DNA of 38,889 nucleotides from Aquibium sp. A9E412. GTDB lineage: Bacteria > Pseudomonadota > Alphaproteobacteria > Rhizobiales > Rhizobiaceae. The number at the start of each line of letters is the position of its first letter. Within the stretch, counting starts at the first letter, position 1. The notes below the pieces were generated by a model, which saw only the letters and a list, made by a program, of their open reading frames with translations, was not told the origin of the DNA and ran no database searches. Shown piece by piece: positions 16,966 through 24,106 of the stretch. Made by a program: the position numbers and the translations under genes. Location of the stretch: NCBI RefSeq assembly GCF_030398335.1, contig NZ_JAOAOP010000034.1, forward strand, positions 1-38,889, written 5' to 3'.

Positions 16966-17651
16966 GCCGATGCGTCGGCCCGCGGCCCGATCCCGGTGAC
17001 GACGATGCCCGCGCCCTCGGGAACGTTGTAGCGCTTGTTGATGCCGATCAGCACCGAGGTCAGAGCCTCGGCCGCCACCGAATTGGCCAGCGGGCCGGCA
17101 TGCACGCCGCGCAGGCCGATGCGCTCGGCGAGTGCGACGATCGCGGCGCGTGCCGCAACGTCGTCGGAAAACAGCAGCACGTCGCCGGCGATCGCCTCGC
17201 CGCTTCTCAGCTTCTGCGCCGAGACGCTGTGGAAGCCGGTCACGAGCCGTGCCTCGGAACCCAGCGCGGCCGCTGCGCGGTTCGCCGCCGATCCCTCCGC
17301 CGGCATCTGCACGCGCGCCACCTTGGGCGGCACCAGCGGCACGGTGGTGTCGAGCACGATCTTGCCGGCCGTCGCCGCGGCGATGCTTTCGAGCGTCGCC
17401 ACCTGGCTGGCCGCCGGAACGGTGACGGCGACGATGTCGCCGGCCTGCGCGCAGGCGACATTGTCCATGCCGGTGACGCTCGCACCGGTCGCCGCGGCGA
17501 TCTCGGCCGCCGCCGCGGCGGCGCGCGCGCCGTCGCGCGAGCCGATGAACACCGTCATGCCGGCGCGCGCGCAGGCCATGGCCAGACCGCCGCCCAGGGC
17601 GCCTGTGCCACCCACGATGGCGATGCTTTCGAAGCTTTCGGGTTCGCTCAT
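16962..17651 (-). CDS. npdG: NADPH-dependent F420 reductase (F420:NADP+ oxidoreductase)
   Basis: A 229-residue enzyme that passes hydride between NADPH and F420. The Rossmann loop is IVGGTGALGGGLA (12-24), followed by FIGSRD (35-40), whose Ser-Arg suits the 2'-phosphate of NADPH. The family segments TVPLVPPKVARVQMP, EGSAANRAA, LVTGFHSVSAQKL and GPLANSVAAEALT are present. I chose ATG at 17651, with GAGGACAG before it. An alternative ATG at 17690 overlaps the upstream stop as TGATG and sits 16 bases after AAGGAGGTGG; it would add 13 basic residues, so a coupled longer form is possible. The gene is second in the leftward operon, between an LLM oxidoreductase (38-base gap) and cofE. In this setting it probably works in the direction of F420 reduction, fed by PntAB. 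Confidence 0.95.
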   Translation of the reverse strand: MSEPESFESIAIVGGTGALGGGLAMACARAGMTVFIGSRDGARAAAAAAEIAAATGASVTGMDNVACAQAGDIVAVTVPAASQVATLESIAAATAGKIVLDTTVPLVPPKVARVQMPAEGSAANRAAAALGSEARLVTGFHSVSAQKLRSGEAIAGDVLLFSDDVAARAAIVALAERIGLRGVHAGPLANSVAAEALTSVLIGINKRYNVPEGAGIVVTGIGPRADASA

Positions 17652-17689
17652 GTCTGTCCTCAGTGGTCGCTTGGCTCGCGGCGCCGCCA

Positions 17690-18694
17690 TCAGATGTGCG
17701 GCACCACCTCCTTGGCGAAGATTTCCATCTGCTCGTAGAGCTCGGGCAGCGTGTTGACCGCGAAGTAGAGGCCGAGCAGGTGCGTGGCGCCGGCCGCCTT
17801 CAGCGCTTGTGCCTTCTCGATCACCCAGGCCGGGTCGCCGATCAGGTTGATGTCCTCGTGCCGGACCTCGCCCTGGTCCTTCAGCGTCGACTGGGACAGC
17901 GAGACCAGATGCTTGTGCATCTGGCTGTCCTTAAATCGGCGGACGGCCTCCTCGCGCGTCGTGCCGACATAGACGACGTATTGCGGCGCCACCTCGATGT
18001 GCCGCGGGTCGCGGCCGCGTGCCTCGACCAGCGCGTGCAGCTTGTCGACGTTCTCGCGCAGCTTCTCGACCTGGAGGCAGGCGGGCAGCCAGCCGGTCGC
18101 GTAGTCGGCGGTCCGCTGCAGCGCGTTGACGTTGTTGCCGCCGACATAGGTGGGCAGCACCGGCTGGAACGTCTTGGGATACATCTCGATGTCGTCGAAC
18201 TTGTAGAACTCGCCATCGAAGCTGGAGACGCGCTGGTTGTAGAGCAGGTCAAGCGCCTGAAAGGCCTCCTCCACCATGCGGCCGCGATGCACCTTCCAGT
18301 CGGGATGCAGCGCCTCGAACTCCTCGCGATAGGCGCCGATGCCGATGCCGATCTCCAGCCGGCCGCGGCTCAGATGGTCGATGGTGGCAATCTGCTTGGC
18401 GGCCACCACGATGTCGCGCCGCATCGGCAGCACCAGCATGCCGGTGCCCATGCGCAGCTTCGTCGTTTCGGCGGCGATGTAGGCGTAGGTGCTGAGGATC
18501 TCCCAGAAATTGGGCGCCTGGTCGAACTCCTCGCGCACATAGCGCTGGGTGGTCATGTGGTCGTTGCCCCAGACCGAATCGTAGCCGAGCGCCTCCGCCC
18601 GCTTGGCGACGTCGACCAGGTCGTGCACCCCGGCGAACGGCACGGGATACATCATGCCTTCCATGCCCGTGGGCAGACCGACGCTTACCTTCAT
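17690..18694 (-). CDS. LLM class (luciferase-like) oxidoreductase, probably F420-dependent
   Basis: A 334-residue TIM-barrel protein of the bacterial luciferase-like superfamily, which uses FMN or F420. It shows VSVGLPTG, AKRAEALGYDSVWGNDHM, TTKLRMGTGMLVLPMRRDIVVAAKQIATIDHLSRGRLEIGIGIG and LPTYVGGNNVNALQRTADYATGWLP. Fold alone does not tell F420 from FMN. F420 is likely because the gene is first in the operon that makes and reduces F420, 38 bases before npdG. The start at 18694 has GGAGAGGAG upstream. The reaction may be reduction of an imine or activated double bond, or an oxidation run in reverse; the substrate is unknown. The promoter lies in the 213-base gap shared with the M24 gene. Confidence 0.92.
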   Translation of the reverse strand: MKVSVGLPTGMEGMMYPVPFAGVHDLVDVAKRAEALGYDSVWGNDHMTTQRYVREEFDQAPNFWEILSTYAYIAAETTKLRMGTGMLVLPMRRDIVVAAKQIATIDHLSRGRLEIGIGIGAYREEFEALHPDWKVHRGRMVEEAFQALDLLYNQRVSSFDGEFYKFDDIEMYPKTFQPVLPTYVGGNNVNALQRTADYATGWLPACLQVEKLRENVDKLHALVEARGRDPRHIEVAPQYVVYVGTTREEAVRRFKDSQMHKHLVSLSQSTLKDQGEVRHEDINLIGDPAWVIEKAQALKAAGATHLLGLYFAVNTLPELYEQMEIFAKEVVPHI

Positions 18695-18718
18695 TCTCGT
18701 ACTCCTCTCCAGCCCGAT

Positions 18719-18735
18719 ATTACGATTATAGAAAC
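18719..18735 (-). promoter_or_regulatory. Degenerate IclR-type box before the LLM gene
   Basis: Read on the minus strand the sequence is GTTTCTATAATCGTAAT. It matches the 17-base core of the perfect repeat at 18874-18890 in 12 of 17 positions and lies about 25 bases upstream of the LLM start codon, where a repressor would act. The match is loose, so this is only a candidate. Confidence 0.3.
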
Positions 18736-18823
18736 GGCGTTGCGAAAATCATTCAGGCTGTGGATTGCTTTGTCAAGCTTGCATAGGTCACAATGGCCTT
18801 AGTGCGCATCTCGATACACCATA

Positions 18824-18852
18824 TTGACATGTCAGGATAGCATCGCCTAACG
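18824..18852 (+). promoter_or_regulatory. Candidate sigma-70 promoter for the M24 gene
   Basis: A perfect TTGACA lies at 18824-18829. At a 17-base spacing it is followed by CTAACG (18847-18852), a poor -10 element. The local sequence is distinctly AT-rich for this window. Transcription would begin near 18860, so the palindrome at 18870-18890 would lie just downstream, fitting repression. The -10 is weak, hence modest confidence. Confidence 0.4.
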
Positions 18853-18869
18853 TGAAAAATATCGAAATG

Positions 18870-18890
18870 ATGTTCCTTTAAACGGAACAT
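18870..18890. promoter_or_regulatory. Perfect inverted repeat, candidate IclR operator
   Basis: ATGTTCC (18870-18876) and GGAACAT (18884-18890) are perfect inverted arms around a 7-base centre TTTAAAC. It ends 17 bases before the ATG of the M24 gene. IclR-family operators commonly have a TTCC...GGAA layout of this size, and an IclR gene lies just beyond the M24 gene. Weaker relatives occur at 18719-18735 and 21031-21047. Confidence 0.55.
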
Positions 18891-18907
18891 TCTGAGGGAG
18901 GGGATGT

Positions 18908-20113
18908 ATGCTTCTGAACCGCGGCCGGCTCGAGGGTGCGCTGTCCGAAAAGCGGCTGGACGCTGTCGTCGCGGCGACACCGGAGAATGTGCGCTATCTC
19001 ACCGGCGTGGGCAGCGTGTCTCTCAAGATCCATCCCTATTTCGGAAGCTGTTTCGCGGTGCTTCCGGCCGGAGCGTCGGCCGCGCCGCAGCTCGTCTCGA
19101 GCGTCGGCGAGTCGGATCAGATCCTCGACGCCTTCGAGGGTGTCGAGGTGGCGGCGACGTTCGGCACCTTCCATCGTGAGATGCGCGACGACGGGCCGCT
19201 CGCGCTGTCGCAGGCCGAGCAGCGCCTCAAGGCGGCGTCGGTCGATCTGGCCTCGTCGGGCAGTCCGGCTGCCGCGCTCGCTTCGGCGCTCAGCGCTGCC
19301 GGTCTGGAGCGCGCTCATGTCGGCCTCGACAGGGACGGGCTGAAGCCCGGCGTCGAGGACGAGCTTTGCGGCCTGCTGCCGGCTGCCCGATTCTCGGACG
19401 CCAGCGACCTTCTCGCCTGGACGCGGCGCGTCAAGACGGCCGAGGAGGTGCGTCGCCTGCGCCGTGCGGCGGCCGCCACCGAGCAGGCCATCCGCGCCGT
19501 CTCGGCCATTCTCGAGGAGGGGCTGACCGAGCGCGAGATGATGCTCGAGTTCAACCGCACCGTCGCCGCGCAGGGCGCGACGCCACAGCTCACCATGATC
19601 CGCATCGGCCGCAATGGCGTCGGCGGCCAGGTGACGCCCGACCGCACGCCGCTGCGCAAGGGCGACACCATCTGGTTCGACGTCGCCTGCACGCGCGACG
19701 GCTACTGGTCAGATATCGCCCGCAACGTCGCCTTCGGCGAGCCCGATGCGCGGGTGGCGGCATTCTACGCCGCGCTCAAGCACGGCGAGGACGTCGCGAT
19801 CGCGGACGCCCGTCCGGGCATGACCGCCGGCGCGCTGTTCGACCTCATGGTGGACGCAGTGCGCGAGGCCGGCATGCCGCACTATCGGCGCCACCATGTC
19901 GGCCATGGCATCGGCACCGAGATCTACGAGAAGCCCGTCATCACGCCGGGCAACGACCTCGTGCTCGAGGCGGGCATGGTGCTGAACGTCGAGACGCCGT
20001 ACTACGAGTTCGGCACCGGCGGCATCCATGTGGAAAATCCGTTCGTGCTGGGCGAGGCTGGCAACACCCTGCTGACGACGCTCAGCCGCGAACTGATGGT
20101 GGTCGAGCCGTGA
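18908..20113 (+). CDS. M24 family metallopeptidase (Xaa-Pro aminopeptidase/creatinase-like)
   Basis: A 401-residue protein with the two-domain creatinase/prolidase layout. The N-terminal domain is at about 1-170 (RLDAVVAATPENVRYLTG). The C-terminal pita-bread domain is at about 175-400. All five metal ligands are present: D258 (IWFDVAC), D269 (YWSDIAR), H333 (HHVGHGIG), E362 (NVETPYY) and E376 (IHVENPF), so it is probably a di-metal hydrolase. Relatives include Xaa-Pro aminopeptidases, creatinase and ectoine hydrolase; nothing here singles out one of these. GAGGGAGGGG lies 4 bases before the ATG. It is divergent from the F420 operon and convergent with the iclR gene 32 bases away. In this cluster it probably hydrolyses an amide or ring bond of the imported compound. 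Confidence 0.92.
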   Translation: MLLNRGRLEGALSEKRLDAVVAATPENVRYLTGVGSVSLKIHPYFGSCFAVLPAGASAAPQLVSSVGESDQILDAFEGVEVAATFGTFHREMRDDGPLALSQAEQRLKAASVDLASSGSPAAALASALSAAGLERAHVGLDRDGLKPGVEDELCGLLPAARFSDASDLLAWTRRVKTAEEVRRLRRAAAATEQAIRAVSAILEEGLTEREMMLEFNRTVAAQGATPQLTMIRIGRNGVGGQVTPDRTPLRKGDTIWFDVACTRDGYWSDIARNVAFGEPDARVAAFYAALKHGEDVAIADARPGMTAGALFDLMVDAVREAGMPHYRRHHVGHGIGTEIYEKPVITPGNDLVLEAGMVLNVETPYYEFGTGGIHVENPFVLGEAGNTLLTTLSRELMVVEP

Positions 20114-20121
20114 GGCGCTTG

Positions 20122-20135
20122 CCGCCGCGCGGCGG
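20122..20135. terminator. Short GC dyad between the convergent M24 and iclR genes
   Basis: CCGCCGCGCGGCGG is a perfect 14-base palindrome in the 32-base gap between the two stop codons. It could form a hairpin in either transcript, but there is no T-tract on either side, so a simple intrinsic terminator is not assured. Confidence 0.3.
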
Positions 20136-20145
20136 GGCGCGCCGT

Positions 20146-20961
20146 TCAGGGAAGCCGGCCTTCGGTCCGGTAGGTGATCTCGCGCGACATCTGGCGGGCG
20201 AGCTTGAGCAGCGGTTCGATTTCCAGCCGGCCGGCCTCCAGGAGGTGCAGCGGAAAGCCGAGCGACAGCCCGGCAATCACGTTATCCCGCGCGTCGTAAA
20301 GCGGTACGCCGAGCGCGCCGATGTCCTCGAAATTCTCGCCCAGGCTGAGCGCGAAGCCCGACCGCCGCACCTCCTCGATCTCTTCCTGCAGTGCGTCGGA
20401 CGTCGTCTTGCTTCTGGCCGTGCGCTCGGTCAGCGGCGCCTGCCGCACGAAGCGCTCGAAAAAGGCGCCGTCCTGCGCCGCCAGCAGAACCTTCCCGATG
20501 GCGGTGGTGTGCAGCGGGATGCGCTCGCCGACATGGGCGGAGATCTTCAGCGCCCCGCGGCCGTCCTGAACCGCAGTGTAGACCACCTCGAAGTTGCTCA
20601 GAACCCCGAGATAGAAGCTGTGCTCGAAGGCCCCCGAAAGGTCCTCGAAGACACGCCGCGCCACCTCCTGCAGCGGGTTTTGCTCGGAGTAGCGGCGCGC
20701 AAGGCGCATCACCTTGGCGCTCAGCCGGTAGCGCGACGAGGTCTTGGCATGCTCGACATAGCCGAAGTTCTGCAGCGTCGTCAGCAGCCGGTGGATGGTC
20801 GTCGGGTTGGCATCGAGCGCGCGCGCGAGCTCGCGCACGCCCCATTCCGGCCGCTCGCTGTCGAACGCTTCGAGAATGCGCAGGCCGCGCGCCAGATTGA
20901 GGTTGGGCTGGCTGCGCGGGTCGATCATCTCGCTGTCGCGCGAAGGCGTGAAAGTGGACAT
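20146..20961 (-). CDS. IclR family transcriptional regulator
   Basis: A 271-residue IclR protein. Residues 20-85 form the winged helix-turn-helix (LARGLRILEAF, VRELARALDANPTTIHRLLTTLQNFGYVE, SRYRL). Residues 95-265 form the effector domain (EQNPLQEVARRVFEDLSGAFEHS, IPLHTTAIGKVLLA, GFALSLGENFEDIGALGVPLYD). The ATG at 20961 is preceded by GAGACGG; the frame continues upstream, but into Arg-rich shadow sequence. It is divergent from the threonine-synthase-like gene (134-base gap) and lies between the two arms of the island, which makes it the best candidate for the local regulator. IclR proteins often act on aromatic or small organic acid pathways. Confidence 0.94.
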   Translation of the reverse strand: MSTFTPSRDSEMIDPRSQPNLNLARGLRILEAFDSERPEWGVRELARALDANPTTIHRLLTTLQNFGYVEHAKTSSRYRLSAKVMRLARRYSEQNPLQEVARRVFEDLSGAFEHSFYLGVLSNFEVVYTAVQDGRGALKISAHVGERIPLHTTAIGKVLLAAQDGAFFERFVRQAPLTERTARSKTTSDALQEEIEEVRRSGFALSLGENFEDIGALGVPLYDARDNVIAGLSLGFPLHLLEAGRLEIEPLLKLARQMSREITYRTEGRLP

Positions 20962-21030
20962 CACCGTCTCGCTGGGGCTGGTTTGCGGCCGCGTTCCTCG
21001 CCGCGCGCCATCGCTGGGCCGGCTGGATAC

Positions 21031-21047
21031 ATTCCATCTATCGAAAC
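21031..21047 (+). promoter_or_regulatory. Degenerate IclR-type box in the iclR/threonine-synthase-like promoter region
   Basis: ATTCCATCTATCGAAAC agrees with the 17-base core of the palindrome at 18870-18890 in 11 of 17 positions, keeping TTCC on the left and CG-AAC on the right. It lies 48 bases before the start of the threonine-synthase-like gene and 69 bases before the iclR start. Candidate only. Confidence 0.3.
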
Positions 21048-21095
21048 GGTCAACCGAAAAGAGAAACGTCTTGCCGCTGCAACACCTGGGGTTCC

Positions 21096-22373
21096 ATGCT
21101 GACCGCGCGCACTGAATCGCTGGCCACCGGACAGGTCCCGATGGGCGGGGCCGCCGCGACGCTGCCGCTGTTCCCACCGCGCATCGGCGACTACCGCCAT
21201 GATGCCGATCCGTCGCTTCCGTGGCCGCTCGAACTCGCCTTCGACTACGGCCGGGTCGAACCGTCTTTGTTCGCACAGCGCGCTGCCGGTCCAAGCTGTG
21301 GTCTTGCCGCCTGGGCGCCGCTGATGCCGCCGCTAACGCGTGAAACGAACCTCGGCGAGGGCGAAACCCCGCTGTTCGAGGTTCCGGCTCTGGCCGCGTG
21401 GGCCGGCATCGACGGGCCGCTGTTCCTCAAGGACGAGGGGCGCAACCCGACCTGGAGCCACAAGGACCGGCTCAACCGCTGCACGGCGAGTGCCGCACAG
21501 CTCGCCGGCGCGCCCGGCGTGATCGTCGCCTCGTCGGGCAACCACGGCGCCTCGGCCAGCGCCTATGCAGCGGCCGCCGGCCTGCCGTGCATCGTTCTGG
21601 CCAGCGCCACCGCGCCGCTCGCGATGCAGCGCTTCGTTGCCGCCTACGGCGGAGCGGCGCTCGCCGTTCCGGCCGACCGGCGCTGGGAGCTGATGGCGCG
21701 GCTCTGCGATCGGACCGGCTTCCATCCCGTCAGCAACCTGACGCCCGAAGCGCACACCGGCCACCCCTTTGCGATCGAGGGCTACAAGTCGATCGCCTAC
21801 GAGCTGTTCCGCGATCTCGGTGGCGTCGCGCCCGGCTGCGTCTTCGTGCCGACCGGCTATGGCGAACTGCTCTACGGCGTGTGGAAGGGTTTCGAGGAGC
21901 TGCGTGCCCTCGGCCGGATCCCGGGTGTGCCGCGGCTCTTCTCGTGCGAATCGCGGATCTACGGCCCGTTGCATCGCGCCATGCGCGACGGCCGGCCCGT
22001 CGCCGCCGTCGGCACGCCCGACGACACCACCCGCGCGCTGTCGATCGCCTCGCCGGTCGGCGGCTTGCGCGGCCGCCGCGCCATCGAGGAGAGCGGCGGC
22101 GCGGCGCTCGCCATGAGCGACGCGGAGATCGAGGCGGCGCGTGCGCGGCTCGCCCGCGCCGGACAGTGGGTCGAGTTCTCGGCGGCGGCCGGTCTCGCCG
22201 GTCTGCGCCAGCAGGCGGCCCGCGCGCCGCTGCCCGAGGGGCCGGCGGTCTGTCTCGTCACCGCCAGCGGAATGAAGGACGTCGACGGGAAGGGCGAGGC
22301 TCTGCCCTCGACCGACGGTTCCTTCGACCATGCCTCGCGGGTGCTCCGCGAGCACTATGACCTGGACATCTGA
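21096..22373 (+). CDS. Threonine-synthase-like PLP-dependent enzyme (fold type II)
   Basis: A 425-residue fold-type-II PLP enzyme. The PLP lysine is K123 in PTWSHKDRLN. The phosphate-binding SSGNHGASASAYAAAAGLPCIV follows, and a glycine loop PTGYGELLYGVWKGFEEL lies further on. The region TNLGEGETPLFEVPALAA is typical of threonine synthase and its relatives (cysteate synthase, diaminopropionate ammonia-lyase-like proteins). It has SHKDR where most threonine synthases have SFKDR, and no homoserine-pathway genes are nearby, so a housekeeping role is doubtful. It heads the rightward run leading to the TRAP genes (112-base gap). The ATG at 21096 has a poor ribosome-binding site; the ATG at 21141 is an alternative. 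A beta-elimination or replacement on a pathway amino acid is plausible, but unproven. Confidence 0.85.
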   Translation: MLTARTESLATGQVPMGGAAATLPLFPPRIGDYRHDADPSLPWPLELAFDYGRVEPSLFAQRAAGPSCGLAAWAPLMPPLTRETNLGEGETPLFEVPALAAWAGIDGPLFLKDEGRNPTWSHKDRLNRCTASAAQLAGAPGVIVASSGNHGASASAYAAAAGLPCIVLASATAPLAMQRFVAAYGGAALAVPADRRWELMARLCDRTGFHPVSNLTPEAHTGHPFAIEGYKSIAYELFRDLGGVAPGCVFVPTGYGELLYGVWKGFEELRALGRIPGVPRLFSCESRIYGPLHRAMRDGRPVAAVGTPDDTTRALSIASPVGGLRGRRAIEESGGAALAMSDAEIEAARARLARAGQWVEFSAAAGLAGLRQQAARAPLPEGPAVCLVTASGMKDVDGKGEALPSTDGSFDHASRVLREHYDLDI

Positions 22374-22485
22374 GGCAATCGGAGTTCGCACACAGCGGAG
22401 AAGTACGGGTCAAACGCAACGCCAACCCAGCAAGCCTCCGAACAAGAAACCACAAACGGAGGGGATCAGAAGGAGAATGCAAGTG

Positions 22486-23556
22486 ATGAAACAGTGGATC
22501 AGCGCGGCCTTGGTCGCCACCGTCACCGCCGCTGCGGCCGTTCCCGCCCTGGCGCAGGAGGAGGAGCCGATCGTCTGGCGCATGTCGAGCTACGCCGGCG
22601 AGACCTGGGGCCTGTGGAAGAACATCGTTGTGCCCTTCACCGAGCGCGTCAACGAACTGGCCGACGGCCGGCTGGTCATCGAGCCCTATCCCGTCGACGT
22701 CCTGGCGCCGGCCACCAAGAACTACGAGGCCGTGCTCGACGGCACCGCCGATGCGGCCATGATCACGCCGCTGTACGCCGTCAACGCCGACCCCGCCAAC
22801 ACCTTCTATGCCGGCCATCCCGGCGGCATGGGACCGGAGACGCTGATCCACTGGCTCTACGAGGGCGGTGGCCAGGAGCTGCTGACCGAGTTCAAGCGCG
22901 ACACGCTCGGCCTGCATTCGCTGGTCGGCGGCGTCGTCGGGACCGAGCTGTGGCATTCGCACAAGCCGATCGAGAGCGTCTCCGACCTGGAAGGCCTCAA
23001 GTTCCGCGCCGCGGGAAGCTGGGCTTCCATCCTTGCCGAGGAGTTCAACGCAGCGCCGGTCTTCGTCACGGGCGCCGAGGTCTACCAGATGCTCGATCGC
23101 GGCGGCGTCGACATCGCCGAATGGTCCGGCCCGGCGGACAACCAGATCGCCGGACTGCAGAACGCAGCCGAGTACATTCTCGCGCCCGGCCTGCACTTTC
23201 CCGCCGGCATCAACGAGTTCATCGTCAAGGCCGAGGCGTGGGACGCGCTGCCCGACGACCTGAAGCAGATCGTCACCTCGGCAGCCAAGCTCGCGGTATT
23301 CGAAAGCTACCTGCAGTCAGGCATGGGCGACATCGTTGCCATGCAGGAACTGCGCGCCGGCAACAACAAGTTCGAGGAGCTGCCGGCCGAGGTGACGGAG
23401 GCAATCACCGAGGCGGGCCGGAGCTGGGCGGCGGCCAAGGCCGAGGAGCAGACCGAAGCCGGCAACGCATGGATGAAGAAGATCGGCGACAGCTACTTTG
23501 CGTTCCAGGACCTCTACGCCGACGGCGCGTCCTACAAGCACGTCGACCGGGACTGA
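22486..23556 (+). CDS. dctP: TRAP transporter substrate-binding protein (DctP family)
   Basis: A 356-residue periplasmic binding protein with a clear Sec signal peptide: KQ, a hydrophobic stretch to about residue 20, and likely cleavage after ALA (about 23). The mature part has the DctP features: an N-terminal strand IVWRMSSYAGETW, a ligand-gating arginine in LEGLKFRAAGS, and GAEVYQMLDRGGVDIAEWSGP. The last is like the keto-acid-binding subgroup, recalled from memory. I chose ATG at 22486 because AAGGAG then lies 10 bases upstream; ATG at 22477 would leave only 1 base. The ligand is most likely a carboxylate, since this family pairs arginine with an acid group. A perfect GC-rich dyad follows the gene. 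Confidence 0.95.
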   Translation: MKQWISAALVATVTAAAAVPALAQEEEPIVWRMSSYAGETWGLWKNIVVPFTERVNELADGRLVIEPYPVDVLAPATKNYEAVLDGTADAAMITPLYAVNADPANTFYAGHPGGMGPETLIHWLYEGGGQELLTEFKRDTLGLHSLVGGVVGTELWHSHKPIESVSDLEGLKFRAAGSWASILAEEFNAAPVFVTGAEVYQMLDRGGVDIAEWSGPADNQIAGLQNAAEYILAPGLHFPAGINEFIVKAEAWDALPDDLKQIVTSAAKLAVFESYLQSGMGDIVAMQELRAGNNKFEELPAEVTEAITEAGRSWAAAKAEEQTEAGNAWMKKIGDSYFAFQDLYADGASYKHVDRD

Positions 23557-23564
23557 TCCGGCAG

Positions 23565-23588
23565 GGCCGGGGCCGCGCGGCCCCGGCC
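23565..23588 (+). terminator. Strong intercistronic hairpin between dctP and dctQ
   Basis: GGCCGGGGCCGC (23565-23576) is followed directly by its exact reverse complement GCGGCCCCGGCC (23577-23588), a 24-base perfect palindrome, then CGCCTCTTTCGC. It lies within the 58 bases between dctP and dctQ. The T-tract is short and broken, so it probably acts as a partial terminator or mRNA end stabiliser that favours binding protein over permease. Confidence 0.55.
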
Positions 23589-23614
23589 GCCTCTTTCGCA
23601 ACGAAGGCGCCGCT

Positions 23615-24106
23615 ATGAAGTTGATCGACAGACTGTCATCGGGCTTCGCGATCCTCTCCGGCCTCATGGTGTTCGCCCTGATCGCCGTGATGATCTTCGA
23701 GGTCGTCAGCCGCTACGTCTTCGGCAGCCCGACCCTGTGGGCCGGAGATCTGACCTATATGCTCGGCGGCGCGCTCTTCATGGGCGCTGCGGCCTATTGC
23801 CTGAAGCAGGACGGTCACGTCAGCATCGACTTTATCGTCCTGATGCTGCCCGACCGCCTGCGCGCAGGCATCCTGGCGGTACTGCTGCTCGGCCTCGCCC
23901 TGCCGACCTTCACGGCGGTCAGCTACGTCGCCGTGCGCGAGGCGTTGCGTGCCTACGAGCGCGGTTCGGTCGACCCGGTCAGCGCCTTCGCTCCGCAGCT
24001 CTGGCCGTTCTATTCGGCACTCGCCGCCGGCATGGTGCTGCTCACTGCGCAGACCCTCGTCACCGCGCTTCGTTCCATTCTCGTCGCGGCAGGCCGGCAT
24101 GGGTGA
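23615..24106 (+). CDS. dctQ: TRAP transporter small permease (DctQ family)
   Basis: A 163-residue inner-membrane protein with four hydrophobic segments at about residues 10-32, 48-65, 86-106 and 128-150. It carries the family pattern FEVVSRYVFGSPTLWAGDLTYMLGGALFMGAAAYCLKQDGHVSIDF. It forms the transport unit with the large permease. I chose ATG at 23615 (MKLIDRLSSG), preceded by ACGAAGGCGCCGCT; the frame runs upstream through the hairpin and is not coding there. It overlaps the large permease gene by 8 bases. Confidence 0.94.
   Translation: MKLIDRLSSGFAILSGLMVFALIAVMIFEVVSRYVFGSPTLWAGDLTYMLGGALFMGAAAYCLKQDGHVSIDFIVLMLPDRLRAGILAVLLLGLALPTFTAVSYVAVREALRAYERGSVDPVSAFAPQLWPFYSALAAGMVLLTAQTLVTALRSILVAAGRHG

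Noticed and set aside
18908-20113. Ectoine hydrolase (DoeA) or the M24-type DMSP lyase DddP
   Set aside because: All M24 members share the same metal ligands; no ectoine genes (doeB, doeX, uehABC signature) or DddP-like N-terminus are present.
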